The notes beneath the pieces were generated by a model. That model saw only the letters and a program-made list of their open reading frames with translations, did no database searches and was not told the origin of the DNA. The translations under genes and the position numbers were made by a program. From the NCBI RefSeq assembly GCF_900099815.1, contig NZ_FNCW01000001.1:129933-193932 (forward strand): 64,000 bases of DNA. The letters are read 5' to 3'. Shown in pieces: positions 41,109 through 50,607 of the stretch. Source of the stretch: Psychroflexus sediminis. GTDB taxonomy: Bacteria; Bacteroidota; Bacteroidia; Flavobacteriales; Flavobacteriaceae. Each line of letters opens with the position of its first letter. Position 1 is the stretch's first letter.

Positions 41109-42158
41109 ATGTTTCAAAACACGAAAGACAGCAAAACCAAATTATCAGAACTGGGAGAATTTGGTTTGATAGATCATCTCACTCAGTTTTTTAAGGTGAA
41201 ACATAGCTCGACCGTAAAAAGCATAGGGGATGACGCTGCTGTGCTCCACCACGATAAACATAGCGTGGTAACCACCGATCTTTTGGTAGAAGGAATCCAT
41301 TTTGATTTGGCTTACATGCCTTTAAAACATTTGGGTTATAAAGCGGTGATGGTCAATCTGTCTGATGTGTATGCCATGAATGCTCAGGCTGAGCAAATTA
41401 CGGTTTCCATAGCCTGTTCCAACAGGTTTACAGTGGAGGCGCTTGAAGAAATTTACAGCGGTATAACCACTGCTGCAGAGCTTTATAATATAGATGTAGT
41501 TGGAGGTGATACCACTTCAGCTATAAAGGGTCTAACCATCAGCATCACGGCCATTGGGCAGGCTAAAGCGGAAGATATTACCTACAGAAGTGGAGCAAAA
41601 CCAAACGATTTGCTAGTGGTTTCAGGGGATTTAGGCGGTGCCTTTTTAGGTTTAAAAGTCTTACAGAGAGAGAATGAAGTCTTTAAAGTAAACCCTAATG
41701 CTCAGCCCGATCTTGAAAAATATACTTATATTGTAGAGCGACAACTGAAGCCGGAAGCCAGAAAGGATATTGTAGAATTATTAAAAGCTTTGGAAGTCAA
41801 GCCAACAGCTATGATCGATATAAGTGACGGATTGTCTTCAGAAGTGATGCATTTATGCAAGCATTCTAAAGTAGGGGCTAATGTGTTTGAAGATAAACTG
41901 CCTTTAGATCCTATGAGTATTTCCACTTGTGAAGAATTTGAGCTGGACTCAACAACGGTTGTACTCAATGGTGGAGAAGATTATGAGTTGTTGTTCACCA
42001 TCGATCAATCGGATTTCGATAAGATTAAGGCCAATCCAAATCTTAGTGTCATTGGACATATGGCAGAGCAAAGCGAGGGGATTCACCTTATTTCTAGAAT
42101 GAATACCAAAATACCAATAAAAGCCAGAGGCTGGAATGGAATGCAGGAAGAAGATTAA
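41109..42158 (+). CDS. thiL: Thiamine-monophosphate kinase
   Basis: 349 residues. ThiL phosphorylates thiamine monophosphate to the active diphosphate. The AIR-synthase-like fold is clear: IGDDAAVL with the metal-binding aspartates, TTDLLVEGIHFD, VNLSDVYAMNA, VGGDTTSA, MIDISDGLSSEV and NGGEDYELLFT. Length and motif order are standard. It is first in a likely operon with the DUF2007 gene, 12 nt downstream. Confidence 0.95.
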   Translation: MFQNTKDSKTKLSELGEFGLIDHLTQFFKVKHSSTVKSIGDDAAVLHHDKHSVVTTDLLVEGIHFDLAYMPLKHLGYKAVMVNLSDVYAMNAQAEQITVSIACSNRFTVEALEEIYSGITTAAELYNIDVVGGDTTSAIKGLTISITAIGQAKAEDITYRSGAKPNDLLVVSGDLGGAFLGLKVLQRENEVFKVNPNAQPDLEKYTYIVERQLKPEARKDIVELLKALEVKPTAMIDISDGLSSEVMHLCKHSKVGANVFEDKLPLDPMSISTCEEFELDSTTVVLNGGEDYELLFTIDQSDFDKIKANPNLSVIGHMAEQSEGIHLISRMNTKIPIKARGWNGMQEED

Positions 42159-42170
42159 AACCTAAAACAT

Positions 42171-42374
42171 ATGGATAAGAAAGTATATTACACCAAGTCT
42201 AAAGTTGAAATGATGGGAGTCAAAAACTTATTGGAATCTGAAGGCATCGAATGCTACGAAGTGGATAAGGTGGATTCCTCCTATGGCGGAGTATTTGGAG
42301 ATTATCAGCTTATGGTAGATGAAAGCGATGAAGAAAAAGCCAAAGCACTTATCGAGAAATTTGAGTCGGAGTAG
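42171..42374 (+). CDS. DUF2007 (putative signal-transducing) protein
   Basis: 67 residues, a single DUF2007 domain: VYYTKSKVEMMGVKNLLESEGI, then GGVFGDYQLMVDESDEEKAKALI. The ferredoxin-like alpha-beta fold resembles PII-type regulators, hence the family name, but no function is established. The spacing of 12 nt suggests cotranscription with thiL. Confidence 0.85.
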   Translation: MDKKVYYTKSKVEMMGVKNLLESEGIECYEVDKVDSSYGGVFGDYQLMVDESDEEKAKALIEKFESE

Positions 42375-42454
42375 ACTACGGGCTTTAGGTTAATTTTTAT
42401 TAAAAACTTAAGGTGCAGAGCTTATAATAATTATTTTTATAAAAAATAAAGACA

Positions 42455-42865
42455 ATGAAAAGACACGCTACAGCCATTTGGAAAGGAAGTATAAAGGAAG
42501 GAAATGGAACGCTAAGTTCGCAGAGTGGAGTTTTAGATAACACCCAGTACTCGTTCAAATCCCGATTTGAAGAGGGGAAAGGTACAAACCCGGAAGAATT
42601 AATCGCAGCGGCCCATGCAGGTTGTTTTGCCATGCAGTTATCCGCTTTTTTAACAGAAGAAGATTTTGAAATAGGAAGCCTGGAGGCCAAGGGCGAAATC
42701 ACTTTAAAAGATGGAAACATTACCAAATCCCATATCACACTTGAAGCTAAGATCGATAATATTGACCAGGAGAAATTTGATGAATTAGTCAATAAGGCCA
42801 AAAAACAATGTCCGGTTTCAAAACTTCTGGATACTGCGATTTCAGTAGAATCAAGCTTACATTAA
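42455..42865 (+). CDS. OsmC family peroxiredoxin
   Basis: 136 residues. The two peroxidatic/resolving cysteines are in AAHAGCFAMQLS (C65) and KKQCPVSKLL (about C117), with the conserved arginine upstream (FKSRFEEGKGTNPEELI). OsmC proteins reduce organic hydroperoxides in the cytoplasm and respond to osmotic or oxidative stress. Its own terminator follows. Confidence 0.93.
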   Translation: MKRHATAIWKGSIKEGNGTLSSQSGVLDNTQYSFKSRFEEGKGTNPEELIAAAHAGCFAMQLSAFLTEEDFEIGSLEAKGEITLKDGNITKSHITLEAKIDNIDQEKFDELVNKAKKQCPVSKLLDTAISVESSLH

Positions 42866-42883
42866 ATATTAGTCACTATTCTT

Positions 42884-42915
42884 AAAAATGCTGTTGAATT
42901 TTCAACAGCATTTTT
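42884..42915 (+). terminator. Rho-independent terminator after osmC
   Basis: AAAAATGCTGTTGAA (42884-42898) and TTCAACAGCATTTTT (42901-42915) form a near-perfect 14-15-bp stem ending in a T-run. Confidence 0.88.
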
Positions 42916-42958
42916 GTTTAAAATACCCCCGGTGTTTTTTCAATTAAATACCAAAGTA

Positions 42959-42998
42959 CACAAAGAGCCGCTCTCTTTGTGAAATATAGATATATTTG
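42959..42998 (+). promoter_or_regulatory. Dyad and -7 box before the mrp operon
   Basis: CACAAAGAG-CCGCT-CTCTTTGTG (42959-42981) is a perfect 9-bp inverted repeat, directly upstream of TATATTTG (42991-42998), which matches TAnnTTTG. The dyad covers the -19 to -41 zone, a position suited to a repressor or activator of the antiporter operon. Confidence 0.5.
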
Positions 42999-43015
42999 CA
43001 AAAATAAATTTAAGC

Positions 43016-45322
43016 ATGCTAGAAGCAGTACTTTTAGGTTTTTTATTCTCTTTATTCCTAGTCTTCGCTGGATCTTACTTTAGAGGTAAGCTTGCAGTTC
43101 TGTCCTCTATAATTCCAATAAGTCTTTTTGTTTATTTTCTAAGTTTTATCCCTGAAGTTTCAAACGGGGAGGTGATTTATGAAAATCACGAGTGGATTCC
43201 GAGCTTTGGAGTCAATTTGAGCTTTACTTTAGATGGCTTAGCGCTTCTTTTTGTTTTGATGATCACCGGGATTGGTTCCTTGGTATTTCTATATACCTCT
43301 GCCTACCTGAAAAATCATAATTATCTAGATAGATTCTATGGCTATTTAAGTTTATTTATGGCCTCCATGCTTGGTCTGGTGCTATCAGACAATCTGATGT
43401 CCCTGTTTATTTTCTGGGAACTGACCAGCATTTCTTCGTTCTATTTAATCGGCTTCAATAACGATAAAGCCGACTCGAGAAAATCGGCACTTGTTGCTTT
43501 AGGAATTACCGGAATTGGAGGTTTATTGCTTCTGGGGGGTGCTGTTTTACTTGGAGATGTCGCTGGCACTTATCGCATTTCAGAAATGCTATCCATGAGA
43601 GATGCTATTACAGACAGCTCCCATTATATACTGATTTTACTCCTAATTTTTGGAGCAGCCTTTACCAAATCAGCTCAGTTTCCCTTCCATTTCTGGTTAC
43701 CGGGAGCCATGAAAGCCCCGACACCGGTTTCTACCTATTTGCACTCTGCAACCATGGTAAAAGCCGGAGTCTATTTATTGTTCAGGATGACGCCTGTACT
43801 CAATGGAGGTGAAATTTGGCATACTATTTTGATTGCCGTTGGAGGAATAACCATGCTCTATTCTGCAATACATATTATTTTCAGAACAGACCTGAAAGGA
43901 ATATTAGCGTATTCCACGATTTCGGCCTTAGGCATACTTGTTTTTCTCATAGGGATCGGTACTCAGGCTGCACTTATTGCAGCAGCAGTGTTTATCGTAG
44001 TACATGCCCTTTATAAGGCTTCTCTATTTTTGATTACAGGCATTATCGATCATGAAACAGGAACCCGAGACGTTACCCAGTTAGCTGGCTTACGCAAGGT
44101 TTTACTGCCGGTTGCCATCGCTGGATTTATAGCAGCACTAATCAGCGGAGGCGTTCCGCCAACTTTAGGTTTTGTTGGTAAAGACCTGATTTACGAGTCG
44201 ACTTTACATTTTACCAGTAATGCTGTATTACTCACCATCATCGCCATTTCAACAAATGTGCTCTTGTTTTATGCCGGTTTTGTGGCAGGGGTGAAACCCT
44301 TTATGGGGCAGCTTCCTAAAAAATTTGAAAACATACACCTTCCAAGTCCGTTGATGTGGGTTCCCCCTCTAATTATGACCTTTGCCGGGGTCGTATTTGG
44401 TATTTTTCCAGGCCTTATCGAATCTGCTTTTGCTAAACCTATAGCTATGACTCAGGCCATCGCGTTTGAAGACTTCCACCTAAAACTATGGCACGGTTTC
44501 AACACGATTTTAGGTTTGAGCGCCATTACACTGGTGCTGGGAACCGTTTTATATTTAAAACTGTCACCCAGGCATGCTCTTGAAAACAGCATCGCAAAAT
44601 TTGATTTCATCAGTCCTAAGGTTTTGTTTTTGAAGTTATCTGAAGGTTTTGCAGTTTTTTCAAAATATTGGACAAACTTCTTTCAGACAGGCTATTTAAG
44701 GCATTATATTTCCACAATTGTTGCCTTTTTAATTTTACTTCTAGGCTATCTTATTTTTTCGGATTTCTCTCTTGAAACCGATTTTACAGCCTTAGCTGAC
44801 TTGACGATTTACGAGATTTCAATTTTATTGATGTTATTAGCAGGAGTTCTTTACACGGTTTTTACAAAGTCACGATTAGCTGCTGTTGCCGCCCTTGGAG
44901 TGGTTGGATTATCTTTTAGCCTGCTGTTTTTGTTTTATAGCGCACCAGATTTAGCGATGACTCAGTTTTCAGTAGATACCCTTACAGTCATTTTATTCGT
45001 ATTGGTCCTTTACAAGTTACCCAGATACCTCAACCTTTCTGAAAAGTGGCTTAGAATTAAACACGGCATACTGTCCGTCAGTTTTGGAATTCTGATTACA
45101 TTGCTGATATTGAGAGTATTAACTGAGCCAAAAAATACGGAGATTACAGAATTTTATGCTGAAAATGCTTATAAGCTCGCTCACGGAAAAAATGTGGTTA
45201 ATGTTATTTTAGTCGACTTTAGAGGGATTGATACCATGATAGAGATTTCGGTACTGATTGTCGCTGCTTTAGGCGTTTTTGGATTATTAAAACTAAGATT
45301 GAAAACAAGAGATAAAAAATAA
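43016..45322 (+). CDS. mrpA: Mrp Na+/H+ antiporter subunit A
   Basis: 768 residues, highly hydrophobic with about 20 helices. The proton-pumping NuoL-like core is recognised by [57 protein letters not shown] and [10 protein letters not shown]. The C-terminal MrpB-like portion ([25 protein letters not shown], then [17 protein letters not shown]) is fused, as normal for MrpA. It works only as part of the seven-subunit complex that extrudes Na+ in exchange for protons. First gene of the operon. Confidence 0.94.
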   Translation: MLEAVLLGFLFSLFLVFAGSYFRGKLAVLSSIIPISLFVYFLSFIPEVSNGEVIYENHEWIPSFGVNLSFTLDGLALLFVLMITGIGSLVFLYTSAYLKNHNYLDRFYGYLSLFMASMLGLVLSDNLMSLFIFWELTSISSFYLIGFNNDKADSRKSALVALGITGIGGLLLLGGAVLLGDVAGTYRISEMLSMRDAITDSSHYILILLLIFGAAFTKSAQFPFHFWLPGAMKAPTPVSTYLHSATMVKAGVYLLFRMTPVLNGGEIWHTILIAVGGITMLYSAIHIIFRTDLKGILAYSTISALGILVFLIGIGTQAALIAAAVFIVVHALYKASLFLITGIIDHETGTRDVTQLAGLRKVLLPVAIAGFIAALISGGVPPTLGFVGKDLIYESTLHFTSNAVLLTIIAISTNVLLFYAGFVAGVKPFMGQLPKKFENIHLPSPLMWVPPLIMTFAGVVFGIFPGLIESAFAKPIAMTQAIAFEDFHLKLWHGFNTILGLSAITLVLGTVLYLKLSPRHALENSIAKFDFISPKVLFLKLSEGFAVFSKYWTNFFQTGYLRHYISTIVAFLILLLGYLIFSDFSLETDFTALADLTIYEISILLMLLAGVLYTVFTKSRLAAVAALGVVGLSFSLLFLFYSAPDLAMTQFSVDTLTVILFVLVLYKLPRYLNLSEKWLRIKHGILSVSFGILITLLILRVLTEPKNTEITEFYAENAYKLAHGKNVVNVILVDFRGIDTMIEISVLIVAALGVFGLLKLRLKTRDKK

Positions 45323-45323
45323 G

Positions 45324-45737
45324 ATGAGAACGATAATATTAAAATCTGCTTCGAGTTACCTCCTTCCAGTATTATTACTGTTTTCAGTATTTATCTTGTT
45401 AAGAGGTCATTATTTGCCTGGCGGAGGCTTTGTTGGTGGTCTTGTAGCGGCCATTGCTTTTGTCCTGGATGCCTTTTCTAACGGACTGGATAAAGCTAAA
45501 AAGATTTTAAAATTTCACCCCGGGTTTTTAATGCCCGTGGGATTAATGATAGCTTTTTTAAGTGGTATATCACCCATGCTATTGGCAGATTTACCAATGA
45601 TGACAGGAATCTGGGCAGAAAATCCGATACCCGTTATCGGGGCCATCGGCTCTCCTTTATTTTTCGATATAGGCGTTTATCTGGTTGTTATAGGATCGTC
45701 CTTAACCATCATATTTACAATTTCTGAATCTGTATAA
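45324..45737 (+). CDS. mrpB: Mrp Na+/H+ antiporter subunit B
   Basis: 137 residues with four predicted helices. [21 protein letters not shown] and the ending [19 protein letters not shown] are the MnhB signature segments. The gene starts 1 nt after mrpA and ends directly before mrpC. Confidence 0.93.
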   Translation: MRTIILKSASSYLLPVLLLFSVFILLRGHYLPGGGFVGGLVAAIAFVLDAFSNGLDKAKKILKFHPGFLMPVGLMIAFLSGISPMLLADLPMMTGIWAENPIPVIGAIGSPLFFDIGVYLVVIGSSLTIIFTISESV

Positions 45738-46091
45738 ATGGAAATAATATTAGCAGTTATAACCGGTGTTCTTTATGCTTCTGGCATATATATGATTTTG
45801 CGAAGAAGTATGGTAAAGCTTATTCTGGGTATTATCTTACTGGGGAACGGCGTTAATTTATTGATTTTTTTACTTGGTAGGATCACCAAAGGTGAGCCCC
45901 CTATTATAGATTCTGCAGAAAAAGTTCTTGAGGGGGTGTACGCAGACCCTATTCCTCAGGCCTTAATACTCACAGCTATTGTTATCAGTTTTGGTTTACA
46001 GTCCTTTGCAATCATACTTGTAAAACGAACCTACAAAGTATTAAAAACAGACGATTTAGATCAACTTAATACTACAGACGAAGATTCATGA
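45738..46091 (+). CDS. mrpC: Mrp Na+/H+ antiporter subunit C (NuoK-like)
   Basis: 117 residues, three helices. [29 protein letters not shown] and [17 protein letters not shown] match MnhC/NuoK. It begins immediately after the mrpB stop and its own end overlaps mrpD by 4 nt (ATGA). Confidence 0.93.
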   Translation: MEIILAVITGVLYASGIYMILRRSMVKLILGIILLGNGVNLLIFLLGRITKGEPPIIDSAEKVLEGVYADPIPQALILTAIVISFGLQSFAIILVKRTYKVLKTDDLDQLNTTDEDS

Positions 46092-47596
46092 CAAACGATA
46101 TCATCATACTGCCCCTGGTAGTCCACTTTTTTTTAAGTATTCTCCTGATGTTTTTCTGGAATAAACTGAATTTCCAAAAAATCGTCAGTGTGGTGGGTAA
46201 TGCTGTGGCTCTAGGCGTTGCGATCTGGGCATTTACTTTTGTTTACAATAACGGTACCCAGATCGTAGAATCCGGAGACTGGCCTGCCCCTTTTGGGATT
46301 GTTTTTGTTGGAGATATGCTGGCTGTTACTTTGGTCCTGCTTACAGCCATTGCCGGCTTTGCTGTGTCTATCTTTTCAACGATTTCTGTTATCAAAGCAA
46401 GATTGCGCTTTGGATATTTTAGTGTATTTCATTTTCTGCTCTTGGGACTTAACGGAGCTTTTTTAACAGGTGATATTTTTAACCTGTATGTTTGGTTTGA
46501 GATTATTATTATCAGTTCGTTTGTGTTGATAAGCATTGGAGGAGAGAAGAGTCAGCTGGAAGGCGCTGTCAAATATTTTGCTTTAAATTTCTTTGCTTCC
46601 ATGATTTTCCTTACAGCCTTAGGGGTTTTATATGGGCTGGTAGGCACCTTAAACATGGCGGATATTTCGCTTAAAATTGCTGAGGTTAAAGATACTACGC
46701 TTGTAGAAATAAGCGCCGTTTTATTCCTGGTGGGTTTTGGGATTAAGTCGGCTATATTCCCTTTATATTTTTGGTTGCCGGCTTCCTACCATACACCCCC
46801 TTCAGCGGTGTCTGCTATTTTTGCAGGTTTACTTACCAAAGTTGGTGTTTACGCCTTGATTCGAATATTTACATTGATTTATGGGGGGGATTCTTTCCTA
46901 ACGATCTTATTGTTAACCTTAGCCATCATGACCATTTTCAGTGGAGGGGTGGGAGCAATTATTCAAAACAACATCAAGAAGGTTTTTATGTATTTTATCA
47001 TTTGTCATATTGGTTTTATGATTGGTGGTTTAGCCTTGTTTACCGAAGTGGCTATGGCTGGTGTGATTTTTTATCTCATTCACGATATCATCATCAAAAC
47101 GAATTTGTTCTTGATCAGCGGCTTGATTTATAGAATAAAAGGCACGACCAATATGAAGAAGCTTGGGGGCTTATATGCAAATTATCCCAAGCTGAGTTTA
47201 CTTATGGCCATCCCCTTATTTTCTTTGATTGGAATACCGCCACTTTCCGGTTTCTGGCCAAAAATATCACTTATTTTAGCCAGCTTTAATGCCCAGGAAT
47301 ATTGGTTTTTTGGAGCTTTGATTTTTGGGAGTTTAATCACTCTTATCGTCATCGCAAAACTCTGGTCTGAGGTGTTTTGGAAAAACCAGCCTGAAATCAG
47401 CTTTCCTGAAAAGTTTATTTATTTCAATCAACTGAGATTTGGCCAAAAGTTCACCTTTATATTTCCTATAGCATTTCTAACTTTTGTAACTTTATACATA
47501 GGATTCGGTGCAGAGCATATTCAGCAGTTATCCCAAAGAATTGCTACAGAGCTAATCAATAATGAATTATACATCGATGCCGTTTTAAAAAGATAA
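46088..47596 (+). CDS. mrpD: Mrp Na+/H+ antiporter subunit D (NuoN/M-like)
   Basis: 502 residues, about 14 helices. The antiporter-type module is visible in [41 protein letters not shown] and [12 protein letters not shown], plus [12 protein letters not shown]. It overlaps mrpC by 4 nt. Together with MrpA it forms the ion-translocating part. Confidence 0.94.
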   Translation: MTNDIIILPLVVHFFLSILLMFFWNKLNFQKIVSVVGNAVALGVAIWAFTFVYNNGTQIVESGDWPAPFGIVFVGDMLAVTLVLLTAIAGFAVSIFSTISVIKARLRFGYFSVFHFLLLGLNGAFLTGDIFNLYVWFEIIIISSFVLISIGGEKSQLEGAVKYFALNFFASMIFLTALGVLYGLVGTLNMADISLKIAEVKDTTLVEISAVLFLVGFGIKSAIFPLYFWLPASYHTPPSAVSAIFAGLLTKVGVYALIRIFTLIYGGDSFLTILLLTLAIMTIFSGGVGAIIQNNIKKVFMYFIICHIGFMIGGLALFTEVAMAGVIFYLIHDIIIKTNLFLISGLIYRIKGTTNMKKLGGLYANYPKLSLLMAIPLFSLIGIPPLSGFWPKISLILASFNAQEYWFFGALIFGSLITLIVIAKLWSEVFWKNQPEISFPEKFIYFNQLRFGQKFTFIFPIAFLTFVTLYIGFGAEHIQQLSQRIATELINNELYIDAVLKR

Positions 47597-47602
47597 ATCC
47601 AG

Positions 47603-48085
47603 ATGAAAACTAAATTTCTTTCTAACATATTATTGATGCTTATCTGGGTGTTCCTTACGGGTGAATACAACTTTAATAATTTTTTATTTGGTTTTTTACT
47701 GAGCTTCATTATTCTCTGGATTTTGAGTGGATTTGAAGATAAAAGCGCTAAAAAATACTTTAAAATTATTCCGAAAATTATAAGTTTCTTTTTGTTTTTT
47801 ATCTGGGAGTTAACCAAGGCAAATATCCAGGTAGCTTATGAAGTGATTACACCAAACTTAAATATGAAACCTGGTATTGTGGGTTTGCCACTCGATGCCA
47901 AAACAGATTTGGAAATTACACTTTTGGCCAATTTGATTACCCTTACTCCGGGGACCCTTGCTCTGGATGTATCTACAGACCGAAGTGTTTTGTATGTTCA
48001 CGCCATGTATGTGGTAGATAAAAAGGATTTTATAGAGGACATTAAACAAGGTTTTGAAAAACGCTTATTAGAAATATTGAGATGA
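47603..48085 (+). CDS. mrpE: Mrp Na+/H+ antiporter subunit E
   Basis: 160 residues. Two N-terminal helices are followed by a cytoplasmic domain with LLANLITLTPGTLALDVSTDRSVLYVHAMYV, the classic MnhE signature. It overlaps mrpF by 4 nt. Confidence 0.92.
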   Translation: MKTKFLSNILLMLIWVFLTGEYNFNNFLFGFLLSFIILWILSGFEDKSAKKYFKIIPKIISFFLFFIWELTKANIQVAYEVITPNLNMKPGIVGLPLDAKTDLEITLLANLITLTPGTLALDVSTDRSVLYVHAMYVVDKKDFIEDIKQGFEKRLLEILR

Positions 48086-48357
48086 ATGTACACGACTTTT
48101 TATATTATATCATTTTGCCTATCCTGTCGGTTTCATCGCTACTGGTGTTTGTAAGGTTTTTCAAAGGGCCCAGCATCATAGACCGGGTTGTTGCTTTGGA
48201 TTTATTGATTACCATTGGCATAGGTATTATAGCCATTTATAGCATATTGAGCGATAAACCCACATTTTTGGACATCTCTCTTGTGCTAGCACTCATCGCC
48301 TTTTTAGGTTCGGTCGCCTTTGCCTATTATCTCGAAAAACGCAATAAAAATGAATGA
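48082..48357 (+). CDS. mrpF: Mrp Na+/H+ antiporter subunit F
   Basis: 91 residues, three helices. RFFKGPSIIDRVVALDLL is the conserved MnhF motif. It overlaps mrpE by 4 nt and mrpG by 8 nt. Confidence 0.92.
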   Translation: MNVHDFLYYIILPILSVSSLLVFVRFFKGPSIIDRVVALDLLITIGIGIIAIYSILSDKPTFLDISLVLALIAFLGSVAFAYYLEKRNKNE

Positions 48358-48745
48358 TATTTTAGTTTACATCACTTCTGGCTTAGGAGCATTGTTTGTC
48401 TTGCTGGCTGCAATAGGCACACTGAGAATGCCAGATCAATACCTGAGAATCTCTGTAAATACCAAAGCAGCAACTCTGGGCGTCGGACTTTTACTCACCG
48501 CTGCAGCCTTGTTTTTCCTGGATTTGTCTGTAACTACACGTGTTATAGCTGTTATCATCTTTATTTTTATCACGGCTCCTGTATCCGCTCACCTTATCGG
48601 AAGAACGTCTTATTTTATCGGAAATAAGCTTTGGGAGAATTCTTATATCGATGATCTAAAGGGAAAATACAACAAATCGACTCACGAACTTAAAGGGATT
48701 AACCAAAGGGAGGATAATGAAGAAGAAACGGAAGAAAAATCCTAA
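48350..48745 (+). CDS. mrpG: Mrp Na+/H+ antiporter subunit G
   Basis: 131 residues from the ATG at 48350, which overlaps the mrpF end by 8 nt. Three helices with GTLRMPDQYLRISVNTKAATLGVG and ITAPVSAHLIGRTSY are MnhG hallmarks. The C-terminus is a longer acidic tail (EDNEEETEEKS). Its last 29 nt overlap the start of bioF in another frame. Confidence 0.92.
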   Translation: MNDILVYITSGLGALFVLLAAIGTLRMPDQYLRISVNTKAATLGVGLLLTAAALFFLDLSVTTRVIAVIIFIFITAPVSAHLIGRTSYFIGNKLWENSYIDDLKGKYNKSTHELKGINQREDNEEETEEKS

Positions 48746-49892
48746 AACTGATTTCCCCTGGTCACTGAACCGAAAACTAAATCAGCGTAAGGATCAAGGG
48801 ACTTTAAGATCACTTAAAAGCTCTGCGCTGAACTTAGTGGACTTTTCTTCCAACGATTATTTAGGATGTTCTCACAATGAACGTATTACTGAATATGCCT
48901 TAGATAAACTTAAAGCTTATCCTCATCACTTTCACGGAGCAACTGGCTCCAGACTTCTCACTGGGAATTACCCTATGATTGAAGACTTTGAGTCTTATTT
49001 AGAATACTATTACAATTCCGACACTGCCACCCTGTTTAATTCTGGTTATGATGCCAACCTCGGTCTTCTGTCATCCATCGGTCAACGTCAAAATTTGATT
49101 TTGTATGATGAGCTGAGTCATGCATCCATACGAGATGGCATAGGCTTGAGCAAAGCCAAAGCCTATAAGTTTCAACATAACGATCTAAAGGATTTGGAAC
49201 TGAAACTGATAAAGTTCAGGGATCAGTTTGATACGATCTACGTCATTACAGAACATGTTTTTTCTATGGATGGGGACAGTGCAGACGTGGATGATTTAGT
49301 TCAACTCTGCTCTGAATTTGGTGTTTATTTGATTTTAGATGAAGCCCACTCTGTAGGAACGATTTCCAAAAAGGGATGTGCAAATTTTAACGGAGAAATA
49401 TTTGCCAGAATCATCACTTTTGGAAAATCCTTTGGGTCTCATGGAGCCGCAGTTTTGGGAACAGACCAATTGAAACAGTATTTAATCAATTTTGCCAAAA
49501 GCTTTATCTATACCACAGCGCCAAGTGTAGAAACAACAGCCAGAAACTGGGCTGCACATCTGTATTTAGAATCCAGCTCAGTCGAGTATGAAACGCTAAG
49601 ATCAAATATTGAGTATTTTCAGAACCAAATCGAAGCAAATCACCTTTTTGATTTTTTTATTAAAAGTCAGTCGGCAATTCAGTCCTGTGTGATTCGTGGA
49701 AATGAAAAAGTAAGATCAATTTCAAGTCAACTTCAGCAAGAAGGATTTGATGTCAGACCCATTTTGTCTCCCACGGTTCCAAAAGGGAAAGAGAGGCTTC
49801 GGTTTTGCCTTCATGCTTATAATAGTGAAGAGGAAATCAAAACTGTTTTAAAATCTTTAGCAAACCATCTAATTCAAAAAGAAAATGAATAA
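48717..49892 (+). CDS. bioF: 8-amino-7-oxononanoate synthase (BioF-type)
   Basis: 391 residues, alpha-oxoamine synthase family. Condenses pimeloyl-ACP or -CoA with L-alanine in biotin synthesis. Signatures: FSSNDYLGCS, GATGSRLLTGN, DELSHASIRDG, ILDEAHSVGTISKKG and the PLP lysine in TFGKSFGSHGAA (about K237). The start at 48717 lies within mrpG; the next in-frame ATG would lose conserved N-terminal sequence, so the 29-nt overlap is accepted. Assignment as BioF rather than a ketone-body or sphingolipid paralog rests on the adjacent bioD and bioA. Confidence 0.9.
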   Translation: MKKKRKKNPKTDFPWSLNRKLNQRKDQGTLRSLKSSALNLVDFSSNDYLGCSHNERITEYALDKLKAYPHHFHGATGSRLLTGNYPMIEDFESYLEYYYNSDTATLFNSGYDANLGLLSSIGQRQNLILYDELSHASIRDGIGLSKAKAYKFQHNDLKDLELKLIKFRDQFDTIYVITEHVFSMDGDSADVDDLVQLCSEFGVYLILDEAHSVGTISKKGCANFNGEIFARIITFGKSFGSHGAAVLGTDQLKQYLINFAKSFIYTTAPSVETTARNWAAHLYLESSSVEYETLRSNIEYFQNQIEANHLFDFFIKSQSAIQSCVIRGNEKVRSISSQLQQEGFDVRPILSPTVPKGKERLRFCLHAYNSEEEIKTVLKSLANHLIQKENE

Positions 49893-50508
49893 GACTTACT
49901 TTATTACAGGAATCGGAACCGAAGTTGGAAAAACAATGGTTTCGGCTATCGTCACAGAAGCACTGCAGGCAGATTATTTTAAGCCCATTCAGGCAGGAGA
50001 TTTAGATTACTCCGATACGCACAAAGTCAAAGCCATGTTAAGCAATTCAAAATCAAAGTTCTTTGACAATGCCTATGCTTTGAAAACACCTATGAGTCCT
50101 CATGCTGCTGCCGATATTGACAATTTAGAGATTCAGCTCAAAGACATCCAAAGGCCGGAAACTGAAAACACACTGGTGATTGAGGGAGCCGGAGGTTTGT
50201 TGGTTCCTCTAAACTCAAAAGACTGCATCATCGATTTGATCGAGAAAACCGATAAAATCATTCTGGTCTCCAGGCATTATTTGGGGAGCATTAATCACAC
50301 GCTTCTGTCGATTGAAGCTTTAAAGAGCAGGGGCTTTTCCAACATCGGGATGATTTTTAGCGGCGACGAACACCCCACGACAGAAAGCATCATTTTAGAA
50401 AAAACCAATTTAACCTGTGTAGGAAGAATTGAGGAGGAAGCGGAATTTTCTAAAGCCGTAGTTTCTAAGTATGCACAGAAGCTTAAACTAAATATAGAAA
50501 AGCTTTAA
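49885..50508 (+). CDS. bioD: Dethiobiotin synthetase
   Basis: 207 residues. P-loop GIGTEVGKTMVSA (about 8-20), KPIQAGDLDYSD, SPHAAAD and VIEGAGGLLVPL are the BioD motifs. It uses ATP and CO2 to form the ureido ring. It overlaps bioF by 8 nt, so it is translationally coupled. Confidence 0.94.
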   Translation: MNKTYFITGIGTEVGKTMVSAIVTEALQADYFKPIQAGDLDYSDTHKVKAMLSNSKSKFFDNAYALKTPMSPHAAADIDNLEIQLKDIQRPETENTLVIEGAGGLLVPLNSKDCIIDLIEKTDKIILVSRHYLGSINHTLLSIEALKSRGFSNIGMIFSGDEHPTTESIILEKTNLTCVGRIEEEAEFSKAVVSKYAQKLKLNIEKL

Positions 50509-50520
50509 ATCAGCGAGATT

Positions 50521-50553
50521 AAACCCGCCTGCGCGTCTTGTACGGGCAGGTTT
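50521..50553. terminator. Hairpin between bioD and bioA
   Basis: AAACCCGCCTG (50521-50531) and CGGGCAGGTTT (50543-50553) form an 11-bp stem with one mismatch and one G-T pair around an 11-nt loop. No T-run follows, so this may be a dispersed palindrome rather than an efficient terminator. Confidence 0.45.
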
Positions 50554-50583
50554 AGCAGAAAAAATGATTAGCTTTGATAAGTC

Positions 50584-50591
50584 TACCTTTG
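50584..50591 (+). promoter_or_regulatory. Putative -7 box for bioA
   Basis: TACCTTTG matches TAnnTTTG and ends 16 nt before the bioA ATG, suggesting bioA can be transcribed separately from bioFD. Confidence 0.5.
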
Positions 50592-50607
50592 TTATAAATA
50601 CGAGCCC

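Noticed and set aside
43016-48745. Respiratory complex I (Nuo) genes
   Set aside because: The NuoL/M/N/K-like proteins occur in the exact A-B-C-D-E-F-G order of Mrp with the unique E, F and G subunits, and no peripheral-arm Nuo genes are present.
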